From SURF-21 sp964462595 (GTDB lineage Bacteria; Actinomycetota; Geothermincolia; Geothermincolales; RBG-13-55-18): 64,000 nucleotides of DNA. The stretch lies in the NCBI GenBank assembly GCA_964462595.1, contig CAYWXM010000072.1, positions 7,915 through 71,914 of the forward strand, given 5' to 3'. A model generated the notes under the pieces. It was not told where the DNA came from. It saw only the letters and a list, made by a program, of their open reading frames with translations, and made no database searches. Below are positions 25,407 through 33,969 of the stretch, piece after piece. Each line of letters opens with the position of its first letter. Positions within the stretch are counted from its first letter, which is position 1. A program made the translations under genes and the position numbers.

Positions 25407-25521
25407 GAGAACCGGGGGTCGATCCGAAGCGACCTTCGCGAGCAGTATGTTCGAGAGGACGTCTTGCTATGGATATGCACCCTGCGAGTGCTGAGCGAGG
25501 ATCGTTACCCCCGGGCTCGGG
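25407..25521. repeat. Dispersed repeat R1-A, copy 1
   Basis: A 115 bp unit whose outer parts are identical to the copy at 47203-47317: about 42 bp at the left and about 50 bp at the right match, while the centre has diverged. The ends form imperfect terminal inverted repeats (GAGAACCGGGGGT against the complement of ACCCCCGGGCTC). A short internal hairpin CGAAG-CGAC-CTTCG is present. Extra copies of the left end lie at 25541-25567 and of the right end at 25803-25831. No coding potential. Confidence 0.8.
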
Positions 25522-25605
25522 AACAATAAGCTTCCACTGGCTCGAGAACCGGGGGTCGATCCGAAGCACGCCCGGGCATAAGGGTGGCTAATCGGTTGAG
25601 ATTCC

Positions 25606-25709
25606 GCCCGGGTGTCGCCTATACAAAAAACACTTCACGAGACCCGGTAACGGTTATGGGTGCTCCGTCTGAGCTGCCCCCAGCCCGAGAACTACCGGGT
25701 CGGTCGCAG
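25606..25709. repeat. Dispersed repeat R1-B, copy 1
   Basis: A unit of about 104 bp related to copies at 46979-47083 and 47124-47206. It opens with a hairpin: CCGGGTGTCG pairs with CGAGACCCGG around a loop containing TATACAAAAAACACTTC. It ends ACCGGGTCGGTCGCAG. It lies with R1-A between two minus-strand genes. Confidence 0.75.
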
Positions 25710-25835
25710 CGAGCGCGCAAGTTACGGTTTCTTATTATGCAAAGATGGCAAGCGCAGCCGAGCGAGGCCGTTACCCGGAGGCTCGGGCCGGTAAAGCACC
25801 ACGAGCGAGGATCGTTACCCCCGGGCTCGGGTAAA

Positions 25836-27080
25836 CTACCTGCCCATGTCCGCAAGAAACCGCGAGGCCTCGGGCTCGTCGGGCTGGATGCGCAGGACCT
25901 CGGTAAAATCCTCCACCGCCCCCGCTATGTCGCCCTTCCTCCACCTGCCCAGCCCACGTGCGAGGTATGCGGGGTAGAGGTCGCGGTTAAGGAGGAGTGC
26001 ACGGTCCCAGCTGTCCACCGCGTCCGACCAGTCGTCGAGCAGGGCATAGCAGACGCCTCGTTCGTAATAGGCTTCACCCCAACCGGGCTTGAACCTTATC
26101 ACCTCGTTGAAATCGCGTATGGCGCGGTTGTAGATGGGGTTCTCGTCGTAGTTTATCTTGCGGCGCAGTGCTTTCCCGCGCGACATGTAGGCCTCGGGAA
26201 GATCGGGCCGCAGTTTGATGAGGCGGCTGAGATCCTGCACGGCCAGGCTGTAATACCCGCAGCCGAGAAAGAGCTTGCCACGCCGGAAGAGATCGCCCTC
26301 GTCCCCGGGCTCATCCTCGAGAGAAGCGGTCAGTTCACGCAGCAGGGCATCCTCTTCCTCTCCCTTGTAGCCCTCCACCCCCGCATCCCTCCCCTCGAGC
26401 ATTCCGACCAGCAACGCCATTATATTGCCCGAACGAGCCAGGCCCATATGGGTACAGAACCATCCCACGCGCAGGTTCTCGGCTCCCTCGAGGCGGCAGC
26501 TCTTCCAGGGTATGACCGCGAAATCCCTGGAGGTATAGAAAGAAACGTAAGGTAGCTGCATGTCCTCTTGGCACAAACCGCTATAGGAGGCGTTTAGCCC
26601 GGCAAGGCAGGAACTCCCGGGAAACATCTCGCGCGCTGCCTTGAAGGGAAAGAAGGGGTAAAAGGAAACGGAGCCGTGGTTGGGCGTGCCCAACATGATC
26701 AACCGGCCCAGGTAATCTTTCGCCCCCATCTGCTCGACGGCGAACCTGGCGATCATCCCCCCTAAGCCCTGGCCGATAAGGGACAGGCGCCTTACCCCCA
26801 GGAGTACCCTCAGCTCCTCCATCTTGCCCACGAGCTTGCGCGCCCCCTTGCGTATATCGCCCGTCGCCAGGTCGGGGAGCCTGATGGTGTAGACCTCGAA
26901 ATCCAGGTTCTTGAGCCTTCTGCGCAAGGTGGTGGAGAGGAAATCGAAGCGGAGAAAGCCGGGTATGTAGAGGACGGGGTCGCGCCGCCGCCGCACGGGT
27001 GACAGCTTTTCCGGAAAACCCTCCCTCGGAAAGGGCGCCTTGTCCTTACGGGTGAGTTTTTTCTCCTCCACTACCACCAT
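25836..27080 (-). CDS. Alpha/beta-hydrolase-fold (lipase-like) protein with C-terminal TPRs
   Basis: A 414-residue protein. The N-terminal two thirds resembles a lipase/PGAP1-like alpha/beta hydrolase: PVLYIPGFLRFDF, the nucleophile-elbow region RLSLIGQGLGGMIARFAVEQ, and IMLGTPNHGS. The elbow is G-Q-G-L-G rather than G-x-S-x-G, so the catalytic Ser is Gly, although the Asp (SRDFAVIP) and His (FCTHMGL) regions persist. The last 130 residues are three to four TPR units (YYSLAVQDLSRLIKLRPDLPE, AIRDFNEVIRFKP, AVEDFTEVLRIQPDEPE). It may be a non-catalytic binding protein. I prefer the Met at 27080, where the fold starts soon after; the frame is open to an ATG at 27194, and neither has a good ribosome site. 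Confidence 0.75.
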   Translation of the reverse strand: MVVVEEKKLTRKDKAPFPREGFPEKLSPVRRRRDPVLYIPGFLRFDFLSTTLRRRLKNLDFEVYTIRLPDLATGDIRKGARKLVGKMEELRVLLGVRRLSLIGQGLGGMIARFAVEQMGAKDYLGRLIMLGTPNHGSVSFYPFFPFKAAREMFPGSSCLAGLNASYSGLCQEDMQLPYVSFYTSRDFAVIPWKSCRLEGAENLRVGWFCTHMGLARSGNIMALLVGMLEGRDAGVEGYKGEEEDALLRELTASLEDEPGDEGDLFRRGKLFLGCGYYSLAVQDLSRLIKLRPDLPEAYMSRGKALRRKINYDENPIYNRAIRDFNEVIRFKPGWGEAYYERGVCYALLDDWSDAVDSWDRALLLNRDLYPAYLARGLGRWRKGDIAGAVEDFTEVLRIQPDEPEASRFLADMGR

Positions 27081-27212
27081 CCCATCTTGTCCAACGGCCC
27101 GGCTTGCGAGGATCCGGCAAGAACGATCAAAGCTTTTTATAGTATAACCCCGCCCCAGCAATGCAAGATAAGGAGATGTCACTTTTTCCGCCATGCATGA
27201 TATGCGCCGGCA

Positions 27213-28508
27213 TCATCTCGCGATAATGGGTGTTATCCTCGCCGTGGTGCGATGCAGCCGGGCGTTGACGAGCAACCAGAACGATTCAAGGGGAGGCAAC
27301 GGGACCATTTTCAAAGGGTTTACACCCATTAGTGCCGTAAGGGCGGCCAGTACATCGCGCAGGTTATTGCACCCGGGGGCTGTGCGGACCGCTTTTTTAC
27401 CCAGCCTTCGCCTCAGCTCCGGATAGGCTTCCTCAATGGCGCAGTCGCCCACCACCAAGACATTGCCCTGCAGTTTATCCAGCTCCTCCTTATCCAGGCC
27501 TTTGCCCATGACGATAGTGAAGCCGCCTTTGCCCTGGAAATCCACGTAAAGGTACTGCAGCACCATGCGGGTGTTGAGGCTGCAACCCTCGGGGCAGCAA
27601 AGCTCCCGCCCCTCGACAATAGGCACATTGTCCGGGTAGATATCGAGGATCTCGCTGGTGTACTGGCGGCGGAACGGTTCCCGGTCCCCCATGACCTCGA
27701 TCTCCTCGAGGTCGATAGTCCCCAGGCCGTCTTCCGCCGCCAATCTCAGGTGCTCCACCTCTGAAGGGTCTATGCCCATGACATCGCATCCGACGGCGTC
27801 AACCGCCAGCGTATCGTCTCCACCGATGAGCACGTCCAGGCGCTCGGCGCACCTGTCAACCAGTCCCTCGGGTGCGTCGTGGCCGTGGTTCATGGCATAA
27901 ATCCCCTCGATAACGGTGAAATCGGGGCGGATAACGGCGTAGATGTCCGCGAACTTGCGGTGCAGGTTGTAGTTGTGGTCGCGTATGCGGTCTCCCTGCA
28001 TGATCAGGCCGAACTGGTTCTTTACCCCGAGGGTCACCGTGGCCATGGAATGGGTTTTGAGCTTGGGGAGGCTGACGTAGAGGTTTTCGTCCCGCCCGTC
28101 GATGAGGCGTTCCTTTACCCAGCGGGAGACGTGTACGTCGTATCCCAGGGTAGGGAGCGTTATCTCTGCCTGCCTTCCTTCGTCCAGGTATAGAGGAACG
28201 GCGCCCGCCTCTTTTGCCGCTTTGTCCATGCCGGTAATGCGGAAGACCAGGCGCGTGAAATTGGCCTGGGTGGTGTTCTCCATGACGTAGACCTTGCGGG
28301 CACCAGCCCTCTTGAAAAGACGCGCCATGGCGGAAACCGCCGTCGGGTCGGTATAGCTGTGGGACTTGTAATCGACGCCGTTGGGCTTGATGAAAACGTC
28401 TTTCTTGTTCCCCAACACGGCCCCCGCCCCTCCAAAGGGTGCGAATACCTCCTCCATTGCGGTATCTATATCTTTTTCTATCCCCACTACCGCAACCCTG
28501 CTCATCAT
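27213..28508 (-). CDS. DUF362-family protein
   Basis: A 431-residue DUF362 protein. Typical segments are DVFIKPNGVDYKSHSYTDP near residue 40, LYVSLPKLKTHSMATVTLGVKNQFGL (the family's K-x-KTH motif), DFTVIEGIYAMNHGHDAP and DDTLAVDAVGCDVMGIDP. The family is widespread, often next to iron-sulfur proteins, and its function is unknown; this copy has no ferredoxin domain. GGAGGAG lies just before two consecutive ATGs, so the start is 28508 or 28505. The next gene downstream begins after the stop on the same strand. Confidence 0.85.
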   Translation of the reverse strand: MMSRVAVVGIEKDIDTAMEEVFAPFGGAGAVLGNKKDVFIKPNGVDYKSHSYTDPTAVSAMARLFKRAGARKVYVMENTTQANFTRLVFRITGMDKAAKEAGAVPLYLDEGRQAEITLPTLGYDVHVSRWVKERLIDGRDENLYVSLPKLKTHSMATVTLGVKNQFGLIMQGDRIRDHNYNLHRKFADIYAVIRPDFTVIEGIYAMNHGHDAPEGLVDRCAERLDVLIGGDDTLAVDAVGCDVMGIDPSEVEHLRLAAEDGLGTIDLEEIEVMGDREPFRRQYTSEILDIYPDNVPIVEGRELCCPEGCSLNTRMVLQYLYVDFQGKGGFTIVMGKGLDKEELDKLQGNVLVVGDCAIEEAYPELRRRLGKKAVRTAPGCNNLRDVLAALTALMGVNPLKMVPLPPLESFWLLVNARLHRTTARITPIIAR

Positions 28509-28587
28509 CTCCTCCCTCCACCTGATTAGGGCGCCGCCGCCGCCATCATCATCGCGATATTCCCTCGTTCCTCCCTTCCGTGCTCAG

Positions 28588-28992
28588 TCATGCCCTGAAC
28601 GCCACGGCTGAAAGCTGCACCTGGAAAGGCCTCAGCAGAGAAACCCCTACCGCTGACCTGGATGGATAAGGTGGGTGGAAGTATTCCTCGTAAACCTCGT
28701 TGAAGGCCGCCAGGTCTTTTATGTCTGCCAGGTAGACAACGACCGAGAGCACCTTATCGAGCGAGCTTCCCGCTGCCTGCAGAAGGCTCTTGAGGTTGCG
28801 CAGCACGATCATCGCCTCTTCGCGAATGTCGCCGCTGACCGCGACTCCGTCTGTCTTTACCGCGAGAAGCCCCGAGACAAACACGAGATCGCGCCATACC
28901 AGCGCAGGAGAATAAGGCCCACGGGGAACGGACACCCCATCTCCCGTTACAATCTCGATCTCATCCGCCAAGGCGCTCACCCCCTCGCCCAT
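28588..28992 (-). CDS. RidA/YjgF-family enamine/imine deaminase-like protein
   Basis: A 134-residue (or about 127-residue) RidA-family protein. The signature VPRGPYSPALVWRDLVFVSGLLAV is near the N terminus. The conserved Arg region YPSRSAVGVSLLRPF, which binds the carboxylate of imine substrates in active RidA, is near the C terminus. RidA proteins hydrolyse reactive enamines from PLP enzymes. The first ATG (28992) directly follows a TAATATACT -10-like box. A TTG at 28971 has GAGGGGGTGA upstream and may be the real start. It lies 79 bp upstream of the DUF362 gene in the same direction. Confidence 0.85.
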   Translation of the reverse strand: MGEGVSALADEIEIVTGDGVSVPRGPYSPALVWRDLVFVSGLLAVKTDGVAVSGDIREEAMIVLRNLKSLLQAAGSSLDKVLSVVVYLADIKDLAAFNEVYEEYFHPPYPSRSAVGVSLLRPFQVQLSAVAFRA

Positions 28993-29151
28993 GAGTATAT
29001 TACAAACACGTGGACATATGCAGTACGATGCAAGACCTCCGTTTTACCTCTACATCCATATCGGACGACGGGAAATGGAGCCAGTTACCGGACGTCAATG
29101 CCTGGCTCTAAAAGCATGGCGCTTTCAGTTTTCGAGCGCTAAGGGGCGCTT

Positions 29152-29673
29152 TTATGCGCTGGCCCGTTGCAGGATCCTGGTGATGACCGGGCGGTAGCGC
29201 GAGGACACCCTGGATCCGGTTGCGTACAGGCGGGACAGCAAGATATAGGATATCGCCAGAAAGCTGAATCCGAAGACCAGCCCCAGGGGAACTCCCACCC
29301 CGCCACCGAACAGGATCGAGCCCAGCGTAGTACCCACCACCAATCCCAGCAGGAAAGCAAGGAGAGGGATGCCGTAGAGGACGTAGGCAGCTCTTACGGA
29401 GGTGCTCATCGGAATATCCACGATAACGCAGTCGCCCTTTTCTGCACCTATTCCGTTATGCGCCTCCACGAGCATGGTATCGTCGTCCGGCACATAGCAG
29501 CACTTGCTGCGCAGCCCGCGTGAGTTTCCCTTGCGCAGCAAGACCTCGGCGAGGTCACCGTGCAATGCGAGCACCGTTCCCTCCTCCCATCTTTTCCTGG
29601 TAGCAGCGGAATAGTCGTAGAGCTCCGGCAGCTCCTCCGGCTTTGTGGCGATCCCGGTGTTCTCGTTGACCAT
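29152..29673 (-). CDS. RseC/MucC-like membrane protein (SoxR-reducing system type)
   Basis: A 173-residue protein with the RseC layout. A soluble N-terminal part contains EEGTVLALHGDLAEVLLR, a Cys pair (SKCCY) and IGAEKGDCVIVDIPM. Two membrane helices follow (AYVLYGIPLLAFLLGLVVGT and GVPLGLVFGFSFLAISYILL). RseC proteins assist electron transfer to SoxR through Rnf-like complexes or modulate sigma-E. Fewer Cys residues are present than in classical RseC, so the match is moderate. I chose the ATG at 29673 because GGGAGG sits eight bases upstream. No Rnf genes are in the window. Confidence 0.65.
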   Translation of the reverse strand: MVNENTGIATKPEELPELYDYSAATRKRWEEGTVLALHGDLAEVLLRKGNSRGLRSKCCYVPDDDTMLVEAHNGIGAEKGDCVIVDIPMSTSVRAAYVLYGIPLLAFLLGLVVGTTLGSILFGGGVGVPLGLVFGFSFLAISYILLSRLYATGSRVSSRYRPVITRILQRASA

Positions 29674-29732
29674 TTTCATCACCTCCCAACCTGCTCATAC
29701 CATCGCGGCGCCGGCAGGCCGTTGCCGGGGCT

Positions 29733-32459
29733 TCACCGGATGGCAGCAGCGAATTTCTCGGGGTCATTGTCAAATTCCTCTTTGCACATCTTACTGCAGA
29801 AATATATCGTCTTGCCCTGGTATTGCGATGTGGCCGCGGCATCTTTCTTTCTGACCGTCATCCCGCATACCGGGTCTATTGCCTTTCCCATCATCTCGGA
29901 TCCCTCCTCTCTTTTTTCCAATTCGATCGCTGATCCGCCTCCACTATGCCCTACGCCCCTCTTTTCCTTAAAGCGCTTCAACCGCAGTGAATTACTTATG
30001 ACAGACACCGAACTGAAGGCCATGGCGGCGGCGGCATAGATGGGGTTGAGCAACACCCCCCAGACCGGGTAGAGCAGTCCGGCGGCTATGGGTATGCCGA
30101 TGACGTTATAGATGAAGGCCCAGAAGAGGTTCTGCCTGATGGTCCTCAGCGTGGCCCGTGAAAGCTCGATGGCCGTTGCCACCTTGCGCAGGTCATCGGA
30201 GATAAGCGTGATATCCGATGTCTCCAGGGCCACGTCCGTCCCCGTGCCTATGGCTATCCCGATGTCCGCCTGCGCCAGTGCGGGAGCGTCGTTGATACCG
30301 TCCCCCACCATGGCCACCACCTTGCCTTCCGACTGCATGCGGGCTATCTCCGCCGCCTTGTCCGCCGGCATGACCTCGGCCAGCACGCGGTCTACCCCCA
30401 CTTGGCGGGCTATGGCTTCCGCCGTCGAGTGGCGGTCTCCGCTGAGCATGACCACTTCCACGCCGAGCCGCTTCAGAGAGCTCACAGCATCCGGGGCCAT
30501 GGGCTTCAGGGTATCGGCAACGGCCACGAACCCGAGTAACTCGCCACCGGCCATGGCATAGATCACTGTTTTTCCCTCGCCGGCCATATCCTCGGCCTTC
30601 ACCTCGAGTTCCCCCAGGCTCGCTCCTGCCTCGTCCATAAAAGCGGCGTTGCCCAACCTCACCTCCCTGCCATCCAGTGTGGCGTACACGCCGCGGCCCG
30701 GGTAGGCCTGGAAATCGCGCGCCTCGCCCAGGTTCAACCCCCTGGACTTCGCCTCCTCCACCAGCGTCTCGCCTAAAGGATGTTCGCTGCCTCGCTCTAC
30801 CGAGGCGGCCAGCGCCAGCAGCCCGTTCTTTCCCCCGTTTCCCACGGCCACCAGGTCCGTTACCGCCGGCTTGCCCCAGGTCAGGGTTCCGGTCTTATCG
30901 AATACCACCACGTCCAGGCGGCCCGCGGTCTCCAGGATCTCCCCTCCCTTGATGAGTATGCCCAGCTCAGCTCCCTTGCCAGTGCCCACCATTATGGCGG
31001 TAGGGGTAGCCAGTCCCAGCGCGCAGGGACAGGCGATCACCAGCACCGCCACGAAGTTGATGAGCGCAAAGTTAAAGGACGGCTCCGGACCTGCCAACAA
31101 CCAGGCCAGAAAAGTCACGGCGGCTATGGAGATCACCAGCGGCACGAACACCGAGGCCACCCTGTCCGCGAGGCGCTGGATAGGGGCCTTACTGCCCTGG
31201 GCTTCCTCCACCAGCCTGATGATCTGGGCCAGCACGGTGTCACTGCCCACCCTCGTGACCCGGAAGCGGAACGACCCGGTGCCGTTAACCGTGGCTCCCG
31301 TGACCTCGTCCCCCGGCCCTTTCTCCACCGGCAAGGGCTCGCCGCTGAGCATGGACTCGTCCACGGCGCTGCGTCCTTCCTCCACCAGACCGTCAACGGG
31401 GACTTTCTCCCCCGGGCGCACGATCACGATATCCCCCACGCGAACCTCGTCTACGGCAACGTCTAGTTCCTTGCCCCCGCGCAGTACCCGCGCCGTGCGC
31501 GCCCGCAGGTCCATGAGGCGGCGGATGGCCTCGGAGGTGCGCCCCTTGGCGCGGGCCTCGAGGAAACGCCCCAGCAGGATGAGGGCGATGATGGTGGCGG
31601 AGGCATCGTAGTAGACTGCCAGCTCCAGGCCGGTCCCGCTGATGAAAGAGGGGATGAAGGTCGCCACCACGCTGTAGAGGTAGGCCGCGGTAGTGCCCAC
31701 GGCGATAAGAGTGTTCATATCCGTGGTGCGGTGGCGGGCGGCTTTGAAAGCGGCGCGGTAAAATGTGAGCCCGGGCCAGAACTGCACCGGGGTGGCCAGG
31801 ATAAAAAGTATCACGAACATGGTCCGCTCCGGGATTTCCCGCAGGCCGGGCAGGTGCATGCCTCCCATGGACAGTATCATGATCAAGGCCGCGGAGGCTG
31901 CGCTATAGATAAGCTTCGCCTTGAGTAGCCTGGTTTCGTGTTCGCGGCGCCTGCGCTCGCGGTCCAGCGCTTCCCCGCCCTCAGCCGTGGCCACCAGCTT
32001 GTAACCGGCGGCATCCACGGCTCGCGCCATGTTATCGTATGAGGCCAGCTCGGGGTCGTAGGTCACCGTCGCCCGTTCCGTGGCCAGGTTCACTTCCGCG
32101 CTTAGTACCCCTTCGACCTCGGAAAGGGCTTTTTCCACCCGTGCTACGCAGGAGGCGCAGGTCATGCCCTCTACCGCATAGGTCGCCTTCTCCAGGCCGG
32201 CACTGTAGCCAAGATCCTCGATAACGCCGACGATTTTCTCCAGGCCGGTTTCTCCGGGACGGAAGGACACGGAGGCTTTCTCGGACGCCAGGTTGACTGC
32301 GGCGCTGTCCACCCCGGGCATGTCCTTGAGCGCTTTCTCCACCCTGGTGGCGCAGGTTGCGCAGGTCATACCGCCCACGTTGACCACTACCTTGGCTCCG
32401 CTTTCCCTTTTCTCCTCTCCTTGCGCGGCGGCATCTTTTATGCCCACCATATCTACCAT
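29733..32459 (-). CDS. copA: Copper-translocating P1B-type ATPase with C-terminal YHS domain
   Basis: A 908-residue heavy-metal pump. Two N-terminal HMA domains each carry a CxxC (GGMTCATC and EGMTCASC). The membrane region contains the P1B motif CPC (IACPCALGLATP). The soluble domains have the phosphorylation site DKTGTLTWG, SEHPLG, and GDGINDAPALAQADIGIAIG. These mark a Cu(I)-exporting PIB-1 ATPase. Unusually, the last 50 residues form a YHS-type metal-binding domain (DPVCGMTVRKKDAAATSQYQ, then FCSKMCKEEFDNDPEKF), which normally occurs as a separate protein or an N-terminal fusion. A small Glu/Arg linker joins the two. No copper regulator or chaperone lies beside it. Confidence 0.93.
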   Translation of the reverse strand: MVDMVGIKDAAAQGEEKRESGAKVVVNVGGMTCATCATRVEKALKDMPGVDSAAVNLASEKASVSFRPGETGLEKIVGVIEDLGYSAGLEKATYAVEGMTCASCVARVEKALSEVEGVLSAEVNLATERATVTYDPELASYDNMARAVDAAGYKLVATAEGGEALDRERRRREHETRLLKAKLIYSAASAALIMILSMGGMHLPGLREIPERTMFVILFILATPVQFWPGLTFYRAAFKAARHRTTDMNTLIAVGTTAAYLYSVVATFIPSFISGTGLELAVYYDASATIIALILLGRFLEARAKGRTSEAIRRLMDLRARTARVLRGGKELDVAVDEVRVGDIVIVRPGEKVPVDGLVEEGRSAVDESMLSGEPLPVEKGPGDEVTGATVNGTGSFRFRVTRVGSDTVLAQIIRLVEEAQGSKAPIQRLADRVASVFVPLVISIAAVTFLAWLLAGPEPSFNFALINFVAVLVIACPCALGLATPTAIMVGTGKGAELGILIKGGEILETAGRLDVVVFDKTGTLTWGKPAVTDLVAVGNGGKNGLLALAASVERGSEHPLGETLVEEAKSRGLNLGEARDFQAYPGRGVYATLDGREVRLGNAAFMDEAGASLGELEVKAEDMAGEGKTVIYAMAGGELLGFVAVADTLKPMAPDAVSSLKRLGVEVVMLSGDRHSTAEAIARQVGVDRVLAEVMPADKAAEIARMQSEGKVVAMVGDGINDAPALAQADIGIAIGTGTDVALETSDITLISDDLRKVATAIELSRATLRTIRQNLFWAFIYNVIGIPIAAGLLYPVWGVLLNPIYAAAAMAFSSVSVISNSLRLKRFKEKRGVGHSGGGSAIELEKREEGSEMMGKAIDPVCGMTVRKKDAAATSQYQGKTIYFCSKMCKEEFDNDPEKFAAAIR

Positions 32460-32677
32460 CTCCCATTAAAGCCTGCGGCCTCCCTTCCGGGCGGCCGCCT
32501 CAGGATCGCTATTCTATTTTTCCCTTTCAGCCACCGCCCTATCGCACGGTGTCAGCGCCAGCATTTTCTCGCCTTAATTGCTATTATCAGGGGGAAAGTG
32601 ACCTCCACACCATGAGCCAACTCATCCCCTGCCCGTAAACCATCAACCACCGCTTCGGCATAGAGTAAAATGCCCCT

Positions 32678-33814
32678 ATGGACGGTAAGATGCCACCGGA
32701 TGAACGGGGTTCGCTGGACCGCTCCAGGTTGCGGCGCGGCTTAATCATGGCCCTGGCCCTCTCCGCCGCCACCCTCATCGTCATCTCGCTGGCCACCCTG
32801 GACCGGGATACCTTCTCAGCCCTTTCCGACCTCTCGCCCGGCTTCCTCGTCCTGGCCGCCGCGCTCTCCCTGGGGAGATGGCTGTGGTCGGTTTTACGCA
32901 TGAGGCTGCTAATTGGATGCGCCGGCAGGAGAGTGCCCGTGCGCAATATTGTCAAGACGGTGTACGCGGGTTATTTCATGGGACTCATCACCCCGCTGCG
33001 AGCGGGAGGGGTCACGGGAGAGATGTTCTTCCTCTACGAGTACGGGCTGGGCGCGGGCGAGGCGATCGCGGTGGTCTCCTTCGGCGCCTGCATCTCCACC
33101 GCCCTGCTCATGCTCCTCTTTCCCTTCGCCATCTGGATAAGCGGAAGTTACATCGACCTTTCCGTGTCCGTACGCGGAGTCCTCTTCTCCGCCCTGGCCG
33201 TCGGGCTGATCTACCTGGCGCTCGTCTTATGGGCCATCCTGCGGCCCCATGCCACGGTGGGGCGGACCCTGCTCGATCACTCCCCCGCCTTTCTGCGCAG
33301 GCGCGGGTGGTACCGCCGTTTCCTCGAGCGCCTGTCCTCCGAGATACAGGCTTTCGCGGAATCCCTCAGGCAGCTTGCGCGTATAGGCGGTGCGAAGCTC
33401 ACCGTGGTGGTCATCCTGACCCTGCTCTACTGGTTCACCGGTTTTCTGGCCATTCCCGTGGCCGTAGTGGGCCTGGGCTACGGTTCCTTTTTCTGGCAGG
33501 CAGTCGTGGCGCAACTGGTGGTGCACATCCTCATGCCCTTTGTCCCCACCCCCGGGGGAAGCGGCATCGGGGAGGTAGGCTTCCTGTACGTGTATAAGAG
33601 CATTTTCGCGGATGTCGGCGTAGCGGGGCTGCTCACCCTTATCTGGCGCTTTATCGATTTCTATCTCGGCCTGCTGGTGGGGGGAGCCGCGTTCATCCTC
33701 GTCATGCGCGATATCGGCAGGGTACCGCGACGCGGTCCAGCGGAGGGTGCACCACAGGAGGAGAAAACGGCCGCTCCGGAAGAGGAGGAGCCGGCTTCCC
33801 GGGAGACGGCCTGA
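32678..33814 (+). CDS. LPG_synthase_TM / UPF0104-type flippase-like membrane protein
   Basis: A 378-residue polytopic protein with about eight membrane helices. It matches the lysylphosphatidylglycerol-synthase transmembrane family: the diagnostic FVPTPGGSGIGEVGFLYVY is near residue 290, and YAGYFMGLITPLRAGGVTGE is near residue 95. Relatives act as lipid flippases or as the membrane half of MprF; this protein has no catalytic synthase domain. The C-terminal 35 residues are Glu/Ala-rich and cytoplasmic. It is divergent from the CopA gene, 218 bp away, and stands alone before the RACo-like gene. Confidence 0.8.
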   Translation: MDGKMPPDERGSLDRSRLRRGLIMALALSAATLIVISLATLDRDTFSALSDLSPGFLVLAAALSLGRWLWSVLRMRLLIGCAGRRVPVRNIVKTVYAGYFMGLITPLRAGGVTGEMFFLYEYGLGAGEAIAVVSFGACISTALLMLLFPFAIWISGSYIDLSVSVRGVLFSALAVGLIYLALVLWAILRPHATVGRTLLDHSPAFLRRRGWYRRFLERLSSEIQAFAESLRQLARIGGAKLTVVVILTLLYWFTGFLAIPVAVVGLGYGSFFWQAVVAQLVVHILMPFVPTPGGSGIGEVGFLYVYKSIFADVGVAGLLTLIWRFIDFYLGLLVGGAAFILVMRDIGRVPRRGPAEGAPQEEKTAAPEEEEPASRETA

Positions 33815-33969
33815 GCGTCAGCCCCACCGGTTTTTTAACCCTCGCGGCCGGGGCCGGCTGGATCAGCTTGCCCTCCGGGACAAGCGCACAGGGGGATTGA
33901 ACTCCTCGCGATTGATATAATCTAATCCGGCTTAAATGATGAAATGATCAAGCGAGGGAGAGGGAGCGC

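Larger units (their letters stand above)
25314..25835. other. 522 bp intergenic region filled with R1 repeats
   Basis: Between the amidase start and the stop of the hydrolase/TPR gene. Apart from the R1 repeat units I see no gene. A further degenerate R1-A right end (GCGAGGCCGTTACCC...GGCTCGGG) lies around 25760-25790. Confidence 0.6.

Noticed and set aside
25407..25831. CRISPR array
   Set aside because: The repeats are unevenly spaced, long and hairpin-forming, with no spacer pattern and no cas gene.
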